Assembly: GCA_903822375.1 (NCBI GenBank)
Contig: CAIJOU010000153.1
Location: 1-21,543 of the forward strand
Source of the DNA: Candidatus Hydrogenedentota bacterium
GTDB lineage: Bacteria; Hydrogenedentota; Hydrogenedentia; Hydrogenedentales; CAITNO01
Direction: 5' to 3'
DNA length: 21,543 nucleotides
The notes beneath the pieces were generated by a model that saw only the letters and a program-made list of their open reading frames with translations, was not told the DNA's origin and did no database searches. Made by a program: the position numbers and the translations under genes. Shown in pieces: positions 1-7,588 of the stretch; position 1 is the stretch's first letter, and every line of letters starts with the position of its first letter.

Positions 1-598
1 CCGTTCTGTCGCCCGCGCAACTGTCTGTTGCCGTGGCGCCCGCGTCTGCATAGGCCGTTTTGCACTCGACGGTTACGGCGGCCAAACCGTTAAGGGTGAC
101 TACGGGCGGAACCGTGTCCAACACATCAACCGTGCGCGTTACTTCGACGGCGCTGTTTCCGTTGCCGTCGTTCACATTGTAGCGGATCGTGTAGGCGCCG
201 GGAACCGCCGTGTTCACCGGATTGGTGACTGTGATGCCCGCCGTTCTGTCGCCCGCGCAACTGTCTGTTGCCGTCGCGCCTGCGTCTGCATAGGACGTCC
301 TGCACTCGACGGTCACAGCGGCCAAACCGTTAAGCGTGATGAACGGCGGGGTTGTGTCCACGACATTCACTGTGCGCGTGACCTCGGGGGCATTGTTGTT
401 CGCCGTGTCTTTCACATTGTAGCGCACCGTATAGACGCCGACCACGCTCATATTTACCGGATTGACAACCACGATGCTTCCCGTGAGATCTCCCGCCATG
501 TTGTCACTGGCCGTCGCGCCCGCGTCCGTGTAGGGCGTCCTGCACTCGACGGTCAAGATGGCTAAACCGTTAAGGGTGATGACCGGCGCGGTTGTGTC
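1..598 (-). repeat. Coding tandem repeat B: 240-bp / 80-residue HYR- or DUF5011-like modules
   Basis: Three units with a 240-bp period lie inside the protease gene at 598-359, 358-119 and 118-1 (the last cut by the edge). Units two and three are nearly identical in DNA; for example, the first 33 bases of the window recur at 241. Each unit starts with a T-x-P-P-x-I/V-T-L-N-G-L core. Units two and three have two cysteines (TVEC and DSCAGD) that could form a disulfide. Unit one has Met in place of the second Cys. Confidence 0.9.
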
Positions 599-2869
599 AA
601 TGGCAATTGCCTTGCTGCCGCCCAGAGAATTGGCCGAACCCAGGGTTGGCAGCATCAGCGAAGCGCTGTTGCCCGCGGAATCTTTGATGGTGGCGGTGCC
701 TGTGAGCGTCAGGGCCCCGGTGCCAAGATATTCCAGGTCGGCGGACGTGTCGCCCGCCTGAACCGTGTAGTTGAATACCAGGACCGTGCCACCGCTTCCG
801 CTGGCGTATGCGGCCTGCCGGTCGGTCGTACCCGTTTCCAATTGGACCCGGGCCAAGCCCGTGCCGGGCACGTAGGTCACCGCCTTGCTGAACGTGACCC
901 GCAGGTCCACCACCTGGCCCGTGGTGTACGCTCCATTTGCCAGGTTGCTCGTCACGTTCGACACCGTCGGAGCGACGGCGTCTATTACAATCGCCTTGCT
1001 GCCGCCGAGAGAAGTGGCTGAACCCGGGGTCGGCAGCGTCAGGGTCGCGTTGTTGCCGGCGGCATCCTTTATGGTGGCAGTGCCCGTGAGTGTCAGTGCT
1101 GCGGTACTCAGGTATTCCAAATCGGCGGATACATCGCCCGATTGAACCGTGTAGTTGAAGACCAGGACCGTGCCGCCGCTTCCGCCGGCGTAGACTGCCT
1201 GACGGTCGGTCGTGCCCGTCTCCAGTTGGAGTTGGGCCAGGCCGGTACCGGGCACATAGGTTACGGCCTCGGTAAATGTCACCCGCACGTCCACCACCTG
1301 GCCCGTGGTGTACGTTCCATTTGCCAGGTTGCTCGTCACGCTCGACACCGTCGGCGGGGTGGTGTCGGGAACCAAGGCTGCAACCGCCGCGCCCAAATTG
1401 ATCCTTGGTTTGGTGATTGCGACCTTTGTGTCGGTGACATTTGCACCTGTGGACGTCAGCGTGCTGCGCACTTCCGCCGGCGTGAGATAGTGCCCGGTAA
1501 TCGACTTGGCCGCCGATTGCAGGCAGGCCACCGCTCCCGCGGCATACGGGCACGCGGCCGAGGTGCCGCCAAATGAGGTGTAATAGTCATTGGCGCTGTA
1601 GCCGGCTGCCCCGACGATATCCAGCGTGGCGCAGGCATTTGAAGGGGCCAGCAGTGTGAGAAACGAAGCCGTGTTGGAGTAGGAAGTCACCTTGTCCGCG
1701 GCGGTCGTATCGGTGGAATAGTATCCCGTGCTGCACCCGCTGTCCGCCGTTTTGGCCGCGCAGGTGGCCGAATTCACGCACGGATAGTAGGTCCCAAAGC
1801 CCGCATCGTACACCGCCCCCACCGAGATCACGCTCGAAATGCACGCGGGCCACGCCACCGAGTCACAGTATCCGTCATTGCCTGAAGAGGCCAGAACGGT
1901 GATTCCGGCGGCCACCGCGTTGTTGGCGGCGGTTGTCATGGACGGTGACACGGCATCGCCCGAGGCGGTGCTGTAATAGCGGCCTCCGCCAAAACTTGTG
2001 CTGATTACCATGATCGGGTAGGACGGATTGTCGTTCTGGTGTGTTACGCACCAGTCCCAGGCGGAAATCATGGCGGCATTTGTCGCAGAGCCCGAAGTGC
2101 CCGAAGATATCTTCAGCGCATAGAGCTTTGCGCTGTACGCCATGCCGCCGATGTAGTCGCCCACCGTGCCAAGGTCGCCGGCGGCGATTCCCGCGCAGCA
2201 TGTCCCGTGGGCCTGGGTGTTGGGCAGGGGATCGGCGTCATTGTCGCCGTAGTCGTTGCCACCAAGGACCTTGCTGTTGGGGAAACCGCCGTTGCCCAGT
2301 CGGGGGTGGGTGTAGTCGACTCCCGTGTCGCAAACCGCAATGGACAATCCGGAACCGTTGTACGACGAACGCACGACAGCCGCATTCATCAGGGGAATGC
2401 CCTGGGCCAGATGGGCCTCCAAGATACGAATCGGCTCGACAAACTCCACGGAGGGATCGGCCAGCAATTGCCTCAGTCCCCGCTCGCTCACCGTTCCGAT
2501 GAAGCCGGCAAAGTTGTCAAAACGATTGCGCTCCCTGAATTCGCCGGCGGAAAGGCGGGCCAGCACGTCTCCGGCCATTGCGTGGTTTCGCGCGTGGAAC
2601 TCGCCAAGTTGCTCTGCCCTGCTCATGCCGACGGTCTGCGAAACCTGGTCGGGCTGTGCAAGCGTCACGATGACTTCCGTGGTCCCTTTGCTCTTTACGG
2701 CCGACAGGGCTTCGTTTGCCAGAGACTCCCGGTCGAAATGGGTGTTCGAAAAGGTGGCCCGCACCGAGTTTTGCAGACTTTCAGCCGCTCCCGCGGCCAA
2801 CGCGGGTCCGCCCGTGCAAGAAACGAGCACTAGAACCAGCACAAAAGTACGCAGAGCCCGACTACTCAT
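1..2869 (-). CDS. Secreted subtilisin-like (S8) serine protease with tandem Ig-like repeats, 3' end outside window
   Basis: The reading frame is open from ATG 2869 to the left edge (956 codons seen). An N-terminal hydrophobic segment ends in L-V-S-C (Cys18), a possible lipobox, with an alternative signal-peptidase-I site near ALA-A. Residues about 65-148 look like an I9 propeptide. The S8 triad is clear: Asp181 (CDTGVD), His221 (AHGTCCAG), Ser437 (GGTSAACP), with oxyanion Asn331 (SSGND). The catalytic domain is rich in cysteines. After residue 500 come two 128-residue repeats (502-629, 630-757) and then 80-residue repeats of HYR/DUF5011 type (758-837, 838-917, 918 onward, cut). The gene should encode an exported, self-processed endopeptidase whose C-terminal modules give surface attachment or substrate binding. 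A GAAAGGG-like ribosome site lies about 11 bases before the ATG. The full length and any C-terminal anchor cannot be seen. Confidence 0.93.
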   Translation of the reverse strand, partial: MSSRALRTFVLVLVLVSCTGGPALAAGAAESLQNSVRATFSNTHFDRESLANEALSAVKSKGTTEVIVTLAQPDQVSQTVGMSRAEQLGEFHARNHAMAGDVLARLSAGEFRERNRFDNFAGFIGTVSERGLRQLLADPSVEFVEPIRILEAHLAQGIPLMNAAVVRSSYNGSGLSIAVCDTGVDYTHPRLGNGGFPNSKVLGGNDYGDNDADPLPNTQAHGTCCAGIAAGDLGTVGDYIGGMAYSAKLYALKISSGTSGSATNAAMISAWDWCVTHQNDNPSYPIMVISTSFGGGRYYSTASGDAVSPSMTTAANNAVAAGITVLASSGNDGYCDSVAWPACISSVISVGAVYDAGFGTYYPCVNSATCAAKTADSGCSTGYYSTDTTAADKVTSYSNTASFLTLLAPSNACATLDIVGAAGYSANDYYTSFGGTSAACPYAAGAVACLQSAAKSITGHYLTPAEVRSTLTSTGANVTDTKVAITKPRINLGAAVAALVPDTTPPTVSSVTSNLANGTYTTGQVVDVRVTFTEAVTYVPGTGLAQLQLETGTTDRQAVYAGGSGGTVLVFNYTVQSGDVSADLEYLSTAALTLTGTATIKDAAGNNATLTLPTPGSATSLGGSKAIVIDAVAPTVSNVTSNLANGAYTTGQVVDLRVTFSKAVTYVPGTGLARVQLETGTTDRQAAYASGSGGTVLVFNYTVQAGDTSADLEYLGTGALTLTGTATIKDSAGNSASLMLPTLGSANSLGGSKAIAIDTTAPVITLNGLAILTVECRTPYTDAGATASDNMAGDLTGSIVVVNPVNMSVVGVYTVRYNVKDTANNNAPEVTRTVNVVDTTPPFITLNGLAAVTVECRTSYADAGATATDSCAGDRTAGITVTNPVNTAVPGAYTIRYNVNDGNGNSAVEVTRTVDVLDTVPPVVTLNGLAAVTVECKTAYADAGATATDSCAGDRT
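599..1366 (-). repeat. Coding tandem repeat A: two 384-bp / 128-residue Ig-like modules
   Basis: Two units at 1366-983 and 982-599 encode the same fold-like unit: it opens with P-T-V-S-x-V-T-S-N-L-A-N-G and ends in G-G-S-K-A-I-x-I-D. They are highly similar in DNA; the stretch at 905-930 recurs at 1289-1314, giving the 384-bp period. The sequence resembles bacterial adhesin and Ig-like beta-sandwich repeats. Confidence 0.88.
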
Positions 2870-2938
2870 GGTTCTCTGTCCCTTTCGGCTGTTGCGAATA
2901 CATATACTGAAAACGTGCACAATCCTTCACTTATTTCA

Positions 2939-2947
2939 ATTATACCA
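2939..2947 (-). promoter_or_regulatory. Likely extended -10 promoter of the S8 protease gene
   Basis: Read on the minus strand this is TGGTATAAT, a perfect TATAAT with the TGn extension. No convincing -35 lies 16-18 bases upstream, as is common for extended -10 promoters. It would give a leader of about 60 bases before the ATG at 2869. Confidence 0.5.
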
Positions 2948-3309
2948 TTCCAAAACGCCTGCCGTTCGTGGAGTGTGCATCCTGCCAATGAGCATGAACG
3001 GCTCTGGGTTGTTTAGGAGTTCGTGCGAATGTCCGGTGCGAATTCGAGGCAAGAGTGCCAAGAATTTCGGTTTGTGCGGACAACCCGGACTGCTTGAATG
3101 ATGTTTGTATATTCGGCTCAAGTGCAAGCCGTAAGAGGACTTCGAGGTGGGAATGACAAGCTACAGCCTCTCCAGAAGGGCAAGTTATGAGACCTCGGTC
3201 TGGGTCCCTTGTCCAGGAAATGAAGAGGCCGGGATGAGGTGCCCTATACGCGGTCAGGCAAATAAGAATGGAAAGACCTTCGCGCAATGACGTTGGACAC
3301 CGCGATTCA
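2948..3309. other. Gene-free stretch between the protease and the five-gene operon
   Basis: No reading frame here has a ribosome site or recognisable product. It must hold the transcription end of the operon whose last stop is at 3310, but I see no hairpin with a T-tract, so termination may be Rho-dependent. Confidence 0.5.
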
Positions 3310-4401
3310 CTACGCCCCGCTGATCTCCCGGGCCATGGCGGCGACGGCCAGCACGCGCGCGTCCGGCGTCTCGTGGTCGATGTCGGCCATCACCACGTCG
3401 CAGGGCCCCAGTTCGGTGTGGATTCGGCACAGGTCCGCGTGGACCTCTTCCAGGGACTTGTTGGCGAGGTCCATCGGGGTGTACATGAGCGCACGGCGCG
3501 CCTGCGGGCATAATTCCCGTGCACGATTCAGGTCGGAACTGAGCCCCATGTCCACATAGGCGAGATTGGCAACCGATGCGTAGTCTTTGATATAGGGATC
3601 GACGTTCCACGCGCAGTTGTGTATGCCCATAAGTTCAAAGGCCTCCGCAATGCGCAGGTCGTAGGGAAGCAGGTGTTCGCGGTAATCCTGCGGAGAAACC
3701 ATGTTGACGAAGCAGTTGCTCACGGTCGCATGGCGCACAAGCACGCCGCTCTTTCGCTGGCGCGCATAGACGAGGCGCATGCCGGAAATCATGGTTTCCG
3801 TGACCACGTCGAAGAGATGGTGCGCCAGGTCGGGGTTGACCATAAGGTCGGTCAGAATCTCGGGTCCGCGGATGCGCTGTGCATTGTTGAGCACGCCCTG
3901 CCAGTTGAGGTAACCCTCGATCCGTCCGTACTCCCGCCCGATGGTCTCCATCTGTTCCAGGAGTTGCGCGAACACGGGAGTGTCGGGCAGGGAGGGGGCC
4001 TCCAACCCCGCGATCCGGTCCTCCGGCAGATGTTCCAGTGTCGCCGCAGGCCAGTTGTCCGCATAGTATTCCGCCGGTATGCCGAAGACCCTCGCAACGA
4101 GCAGTGCTCCGTGCACACCGTCGAGATTGGCCGGGGTATCCTCCGGGGAAACGCCGCCGAGACCCAGTCCCGGGAAACGCCGGTTGAGTTCGCGCTTCAT
4201 CGCCACCACGGTTTCACGGCGGTGCAGCGGGTCCAAATGCCAGCGTTCGGAAAAGTCAATGCCCAGCCGCTCGCGGTACCAGCGCGGGGTGAACCCGAAC
4301 TCGATGCGCAGCGGCGGTTCCGTACCGTCACAGGGCCTTCGGGTGGCGGGGGCGCCGGGGGCGATGTAGCTGCGCAGTTGAAACGGATGGTCCGGGTTCA
4401 T
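3310..4401 (-). CDS. UroD/MtaA-like protein (uroporphyrinogen decarboxylase superfamily, putative cobamide-dependent methyltransferase)
   Basis: The 363-residue cytoplasmic protein has the UroD/MtaA TIM-barrel pattern, including the D-N-W and G-x-L-N-W-Q-G-V-L-N-N segments (about 115-173). His261-x-Cys263 (HNCAWN), followed by Cys334 (GPCDVV), matches the H-x-C-x(n)-C zinc motif of MtaA/MtbA/CmuA-type methyltransferases and not true UroD, so methyl transfer to or from a corrinoid is more likely than heme synthesis. No corrinoid protein is encoded nearby. The ATG overlaps the stop of the preceding methyltransferase gene by four bases, so the two are translationally coupled and this is the last gene of the operon. 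The substrate is unknown. Confidence 0.8.
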   Translation of the reverse strand: MNPDHPFQLRSYIAPGAPATRRPCDGTEPPLRIEFGFTPRWYRERLGIDFSERWHLDPLHRRETVVAMKRELNRRFPGLGLGGVSPEDTPANLDGVHGALLVARVFGIPAEYYADNWPAATLEHLPEDRIAGLEAPSLPDTPVFAQLLEQMETIGREYGRIEGYLNWQGVLNNAQRIRGPEILTDLMVNPDLAHHLFDVVTETMISGMRLVYARQRKSGVLVRHATVSNCFVNMVSPQDYREHLLPYDLRIAEAFELMGIHNCAWNVDPYIKDYASVANLAYVDMGLSSDLNRARELCPQARRALMYTPMDLANKSLEEVHADLCRIHTELGPCDVVMADIDHETPDARVLAVAAMAREISGA

Positions 4402-5177
4402 GCCTCCAGTCTCCAGATCATTTCGGTCGACTCCGGGCCGAAGGCCTCGCCGTCAAAACTGCCATGCACCGCCTTCACGTGAAATCCCGCGCGCGCCGTC
4501 AAGTGCTCCATTTCGCGCGGCGTAATCCAGGTTCGGGTCAGGGTCATGCGTTCGTCCAGGCGGACGCGCCCGTCGGCGGTCTTCTCCACCACACGGTGTA
4601 TCTCGTGCAGCAACTGCGAATGGTCATCGCGCCAGGCATCGGCGTAGTGGGTCAGCGTGGCACGGCTCCGGCGGGCAGTGTGAACCCCTATCTTCTTCAG
4701 CCGGCCGCCCTGGTAGTGGTCATGCAGCATGTCCAACTCGGCCGGTCCCGCCGCCCAAAGGTTGAGAATGAATTCTCCTCCGGAGGCAAGATGCTCCCGC
4801 ACGCAGTTGAGACAGGCCAACTGGTCTTCAATCGTGAGGCAGTGCATGAACGAACGGTAGGGCATGACAATGAGGCCGAACTTGCGGCGCAGGCGGAACG
4901 CGCGCATGTCCGCCTCCACCAGCCGGAGCCGTCCCTTTACGGGCGAGACACACTCCAACTTGTCGGCGCACAGTTCCAGCATGGCGGGGGAGATGTCCAA
5001 CCCGGTGACATCCACGCCGGACATGGCCATGGGAATGGCGATTCGGCCGGTACCGCAGCCCAATTCAAGCGTGGGTTTGCAGCGCCGCGCGGCCTCGTAC
5101 ACATAGAACTCGGTCTCGCCGGGCAGACCGGGCTGGATCAAATCATAATAGGGCGCCCAGGGATCGTACTCGGCCAT
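4398..5177 (-). CDS. Class I SAM-dependent methyltransferase
   Basis: The 259-residue cytoplasmic protein has a Rossmann-type methyltransferase fold. Motif I is LELGCGTGR (about 37-45), the acidic residue binding the SAM ribose is Asp61 (GLDIS), and V-E-A-D-M follows near 87-91. The N-terminal Y-D-x-W-A-P-Y-Y-D-L is typical of small-molecule methyltransferases of the Methyltransf_25 kind. It starts three bases after the ispF stop and its TGA overlaps the ATG of the UroD/MtaA-like gene. The steady coupling suggests a shared pathway with its downstream partner, but the methyl acceptor cannot be read from the sequence. Confidence 0.88.
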   Translation of the reverse strand: MAEYDPWAPYYDLIQPGLPGETEFYVYEAARRCKPTLELGCGTGRIAIPMAMSGVDVTGLDISPAMLELCADKLECVSPVKGRLRLVEADMRAFRLRRKFGLIVMPYRSFMHCLTIEDQLACLNCVREHLASGGEFILNLWAAGPAELDMLHDHYQGGRLKKIGVHTARRSRATLTHYADAWRDDHSQLLHEIHRVVEKTADGRVRLDERMTLTRTWITPREMEHLTARAGFHVKAVHGSFDGEAFGPESTEMIWRLEA

Positions 5178-5180
5178 GGT

Positions 5181-5663
5181 CTACCGCTCTTCCAGCAGCA
5201 CCACCGACTGGGCACTGACCGCCTCTTCCCGGCCCTCAGCCCCGACCCCCTCGTTGGTCTTGGGTTTGATGGAAATCCTGTTTCGCTCGATATCCAGCGT
5301 CTCGGCGATGCGCTGGCGCATCGCTTCGACATGGGGCGTGAGTTTCGGCTGCTCCGCGATGATGACGGAATCAATGTTGATTACGCCAAACCCGGCGCTC
5401 TGGAGCAGCCGTTTGGTGCGTTCGAGCAGCACCATGCTGTCCGCGCCTTTGAGATTGGGGTCGCTGTCGGGAAAGCGCTGGCCAATGTTGCCCAGCCCCG
5501 CCGCACCCAGCAGGGCGTCGATAATTGCGTGCACCAGCACATCGCCGTCAGAATGGGCGATAAAGCCCCGGGGGTGCGGAATCCGGACTCCGCCGAGAAT
5601 CATGCAGGTTCCCTGCTCGTCCAGACGGTGCAGGTCGTAGCCGATGCCAATGCGAAGTGTCAT
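5181..5663 (-). CDS. ispF: 2-C-methyl-D-erythritol 2,4-cyclodiphosphate synthase
   Basis: IspF makes 2-C-methyl-D-erythritol 2,4-cyclodiphosphate, releasing CMP, in the non-mevalonate isoprenoid pathway. The 160-residue length is standard. The metal ligands are visible as Asp10 and His12 (GYDLHRL) and His45 (DVLVHAI). H-S-D-G-D at 37-41, F-P-D-S-D-P at 64-69 and a C-terminal K-T-N-E-G-V-G near 137-143 are family signatures. The ATG overlaps the ispD stop by four bases. The classic ispD-ispF pairing is kept, here as separate proteins and not the fused IspDF. Confidence 0.97.
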   Translation of the reverse strand: MTLRIGIGYDLHRLDEQGTCMILGGVRIPHPRGFIAHSDGDVLVHAIIDALLGAAGLGNIGQRFPDSDPNLKGADSMVLLERTKRLLQSAGFGVINIDSVIIAEQPKLTPHVEAMRQRIAETLDIERNRISIKPKTNEGVGAEGREEAVSAQSVVLLEER

Positions 5664-6349
5664 GACGCCTCCTCGGAAACCATCCTGCGTGCGGTGGCCA
5701 AGTCGAAGGCGGTGGTCACCTTGAAGTTCGCAGGGCTTCCTTCCACCAGTTTAACAGGCAGTCCGATACGCCGCACCAGTGTGGCGTCATCGGTGCACAA
5801 CCAGCCTCCCTCGGTCGCCGCCCGGTGGGCGCGGCGGATTACTTCCACCCGGAAGGTTTGCGGTGTCTGGCAGGCCCAAAGCATGCGCCGGTCAGGCGTG
5901 CCGTCCAGGAACTGCCGTTCGTCGGCAACGAGAATGGTGTCGCTAACCGGCACGGCCACCGTCGCGCCGCCGTGCGCAGCGGCCTCGGCGATCGAGGTTT
6001 CCACGGCCTGCCTGGGAACAAAAGGACGGGCGGCATCGTGGATGACCACAATCTCCGCATCCTCCCTGAGTGCGGCCAAACCGCGCGCCACCGATTCCTG
6101 GCGCTCCGCGCCACCCTCCACCAGGACCCAAGATCCCAGTTCGAGATAGGTTTTCAGTTCCCGTTCAAAGGCGGGAAAGAACGCGGCCGGTGCAACAATT
6201 ACGGCCGGTGCGAGCAACCCCATGCCTGAAAACCGCGAGAGTGTCACGGCGAGCATGGGCCGCCCGCCGATATCGACCAAGGCCTTCGGCCCGTCCGCCC
6301 CGAGCCGCAACCCCATCCCGGCGGCGGGGATGAGCAGTTGCGCCCTCAC
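5660..6349 (-). CDS. ispD: 2-C-methyl-D-erythritol 4-phosphate cytidylyltransferase
   Basis: IspD couples CTP to MEP in the non-mevalonate pathway. The 229-residue protein shows the nucleotidyltransferase N-terminus P-A-A-G-M-G-x-R-L-G with Lys22 (GPKAL), then EGGAERQESV, HDAARPF (104-110), TPQTF (162-166), TDDA (186-189) and a C-terminal V-E-G-S-P-A-N-F-K-V-T with Lys210. All are expected of IspD. The ATG lies in a four-base overlap with the stop of the YacL-like gene, and its own stop overlaps ispF. The gene order yacL-ispD-ispF is also known from Firmicutes. Confidence 0.97.
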   Translation of the reverse strand: MRAQLLIPAAGMGLRLGADGPKALVDIGGRPMLAVTLSRFSGMGLLAPAVIVAPAAFFPAFERELKTYLELGSWVLVEGGAERQESVARGLAALREDAEIVVIHDAARPFVPRQAVETSIAEAAAHGGATVAVPVSDTILVADERQFLDGTPDRRMLWACQTPQTFRVEVIRRAHRAATEGGWLCTDDATLVRRIGLPVKLVEGSPANFKVTTAFDLATARRMVSEEAS

Positions 6350-7446
6350 TGCACCAGGCCGCTGTATCGGGTGAAGATCATACGGCCCGCGGCCGTCTGG
6401 AGCACACTGGTCACCACCACCTGCACCGTCCTGCCCATGTAGTGGCGTCCGCCGTCGACCACGACCATCGTGCCGTCGTCGAGGTAGCCCACGCCCTGGT
6501 TGGCCTCTTTGCCTTCCTTGATGAGCTTCACTTCCATCTGCTCGTCGGGCAGCACGGCGGGTTTGAGCGCGTTGGCGAGGTCGTTGATGTTGAGCACCTC
6601 AACGCCCTCGATTTGGGCCACTTTGTTCAGGTTAAAGTCGTTGGTGAGCACTTTGGCGCCCAGGTGCCGCGCAAGCTTGACGAGCTTTCCGTCCACCTCG
6701 TGCACTTCGACCGGGTCGTCCTCAATGATGGACACCTTCGTGCGTGAACCCGGATCCTGGAGGTTCTTGAGTATGTCCAGACCGCGGCGGCCCTTGGCAC
6801 GGCGAAGCACCTCGGCCGAGTCGGCAATGTTCTGCAGTTCCTTGAGCACGAAGCGCGGCACCAGCAACGTACCCTCAATGAATCCGCTGGCGGCGATGTC
6901 CGTAATGCGGCCGTCTATAAGCACGCTCGTGTCGACCAGTTTGAGGCTCACCGTCCCGGGATGGTGTGCCGGACGGCGCTGCACCGCCGCAATCAGCGAT
7001 TCCCAGTTGGAGGCGCGTTTCAGGGCCAGATAGATACCCACGTATCCGAAGACAAGCACGACCGAGACGCTGACAAAAACCTGGATCTTCTCCTCCGCGT
7101 TCGGAAAATAGAACAGCATGTAGCGGGAAAGAAGGTACCCCACAATCAGTGCCAGCACAACGGCCACAAAAGCGGGCGCAAGCCGCTCGTAGACCTCTTG
7201 GGTGATAACGCGGACCCCCAGCAGCACAATGATGGCGACGACAGCCCCGATGGCGGCACCGGCACCGACCCACACGTAGGGGTTGACCAGGGTCGGCAAT
7301 TTGTCCACTATAATCCAAGCCCACACGGCACCCATAAAGCTGCAGGCCGCCAAGAACATGAAACGCAACACTTTTTCTGGCATGAATGTATAAATCCTCT
7401 GAGTAAGAACACCCTTCTGCACCATTTTCGAGCGACTGGTACGCAC
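6346..7446 (-). CDS. YacL-like membrane PIN/TRAM-domain protein
   Basis: This 366-residue protein (from GTG 7446) has about four membrane segments in residues 26-142, a PIN nuclease-like domain (about 168-290) and a TRAM domain (about 303-363). Acidic PIN residues are present: Asp172 (VDTSVLIDGR), Glu203, Asp252 and Asp270 (LTNDFN). It therefore looks able to bind metal and cleave RNA at the membrane, though the cellular role of YacL proteins is unsettled. The start is uncertain. GTG 7446 has GGAGGG only two bases away; ATG 7383 has AGAGGA 12 bases upstream and would begin just before the first membrane helix. It heads the operon with ispD and ispF. Confidence 0.9.
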   Translation of the reverse strand: MRTSRSKMVQKGVLTQRIYTFMPEKVLRFMFLAACSFMGAVWAWIIVDKLPTLVNPYVWVGAGAAIGAVVAIIVLLGVRVITQEVYERLAPAFVAVVLALIVGYLLSRYMLFYFPNAEEKIQVFVSVSVVLVFGYVGIYLALKRASNWESLIAAVQRRPAHHPGTVSLKLVDTSVLIDGRITDIAASGFIEGTLLVPRFVLKELQNIADSAEVLRRAKGRRGLDILKNLQDPGSRTKVSIIEDDPVEVHEVDGKLVKLARHLGAKVLTNDFNLNKVAQIEGVEVLNINDLANALKPAVLPDEQMEVKLIKEGKEANQGVGYLDDGTMVVVDGGRHYMGRTVQVVVTSVLQTAAGRMIFTRYSGLVQ

Positions 7447-7498
7447 ACCCTCCAGCCGCTGTCTGATGCCGAAGCAGAACGAATAATTAATAATTCAC

Positions 7499-7528
7499 AT
7501 TATACGCGCGCCTGACTCGGCACCGCAA
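7499..7528 (-). promoter_or_regulatory. Likely sigma-70 promoter of the yacL-ispD-ispF operon
   Basis: On the minus strand, TTGCGG (7528-7523) and a perfect TATAAT (7504-7499) are 18 bases apart. Transcription would start near 7492, about 45 bases before GTG 7446. An AT-rich stretch at 7481-7495 lies just downstream. Confidence 0.55.
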
Positions 7529-7571
7529 AAAGCAAAGCGAGCATATTTTCCGTATTCGCAATTTGCACAGG

Positions 7572-7586
7572 GGCCGGTTCACGGCC
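7572..7586 (-). terminator. Small GC hairpin after the purine nucleoside phosphorylase gene
   Basis: GGCCG and CGGCC flank a five-base loop, starting three bases after the stop codon at 7589. There is no T-tract, so it is at best a weak or Rho-assisted terminator or an mRNA-protecting stem. Confidence 0.25.
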
Positions 7587-7588
7587 AC

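Noticed and set aside
1..598. Regular 240-bp repeats considered as a CRISPR or intergenic repeat array
   Set aside because: The units are far too long for CRISPR, have no spacers, and are an in-frame 80-residue protein module.
597..1553. Minus-strand open frame of 318 codons with internal repeats
   Set aside because: It is an alternative frame of the protease gene; its repeats merely mirror the 384-bp coding repeats.
2948..3309. Possible riboswitch or small RNA in the gap between the protease and the operon
   Set aside because: I could not find a stable conserved-looking fold or a known riboswitch core by eye.
4464..6149. Long plus-strand open frame of 561 codons
   Set aside because: It is antisense to the methyltransferase, ispF and ispD genes, which have complete family motifs. 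Long antisense frames are expected in GC-rich DNA, and its translation has no recognisable domain.
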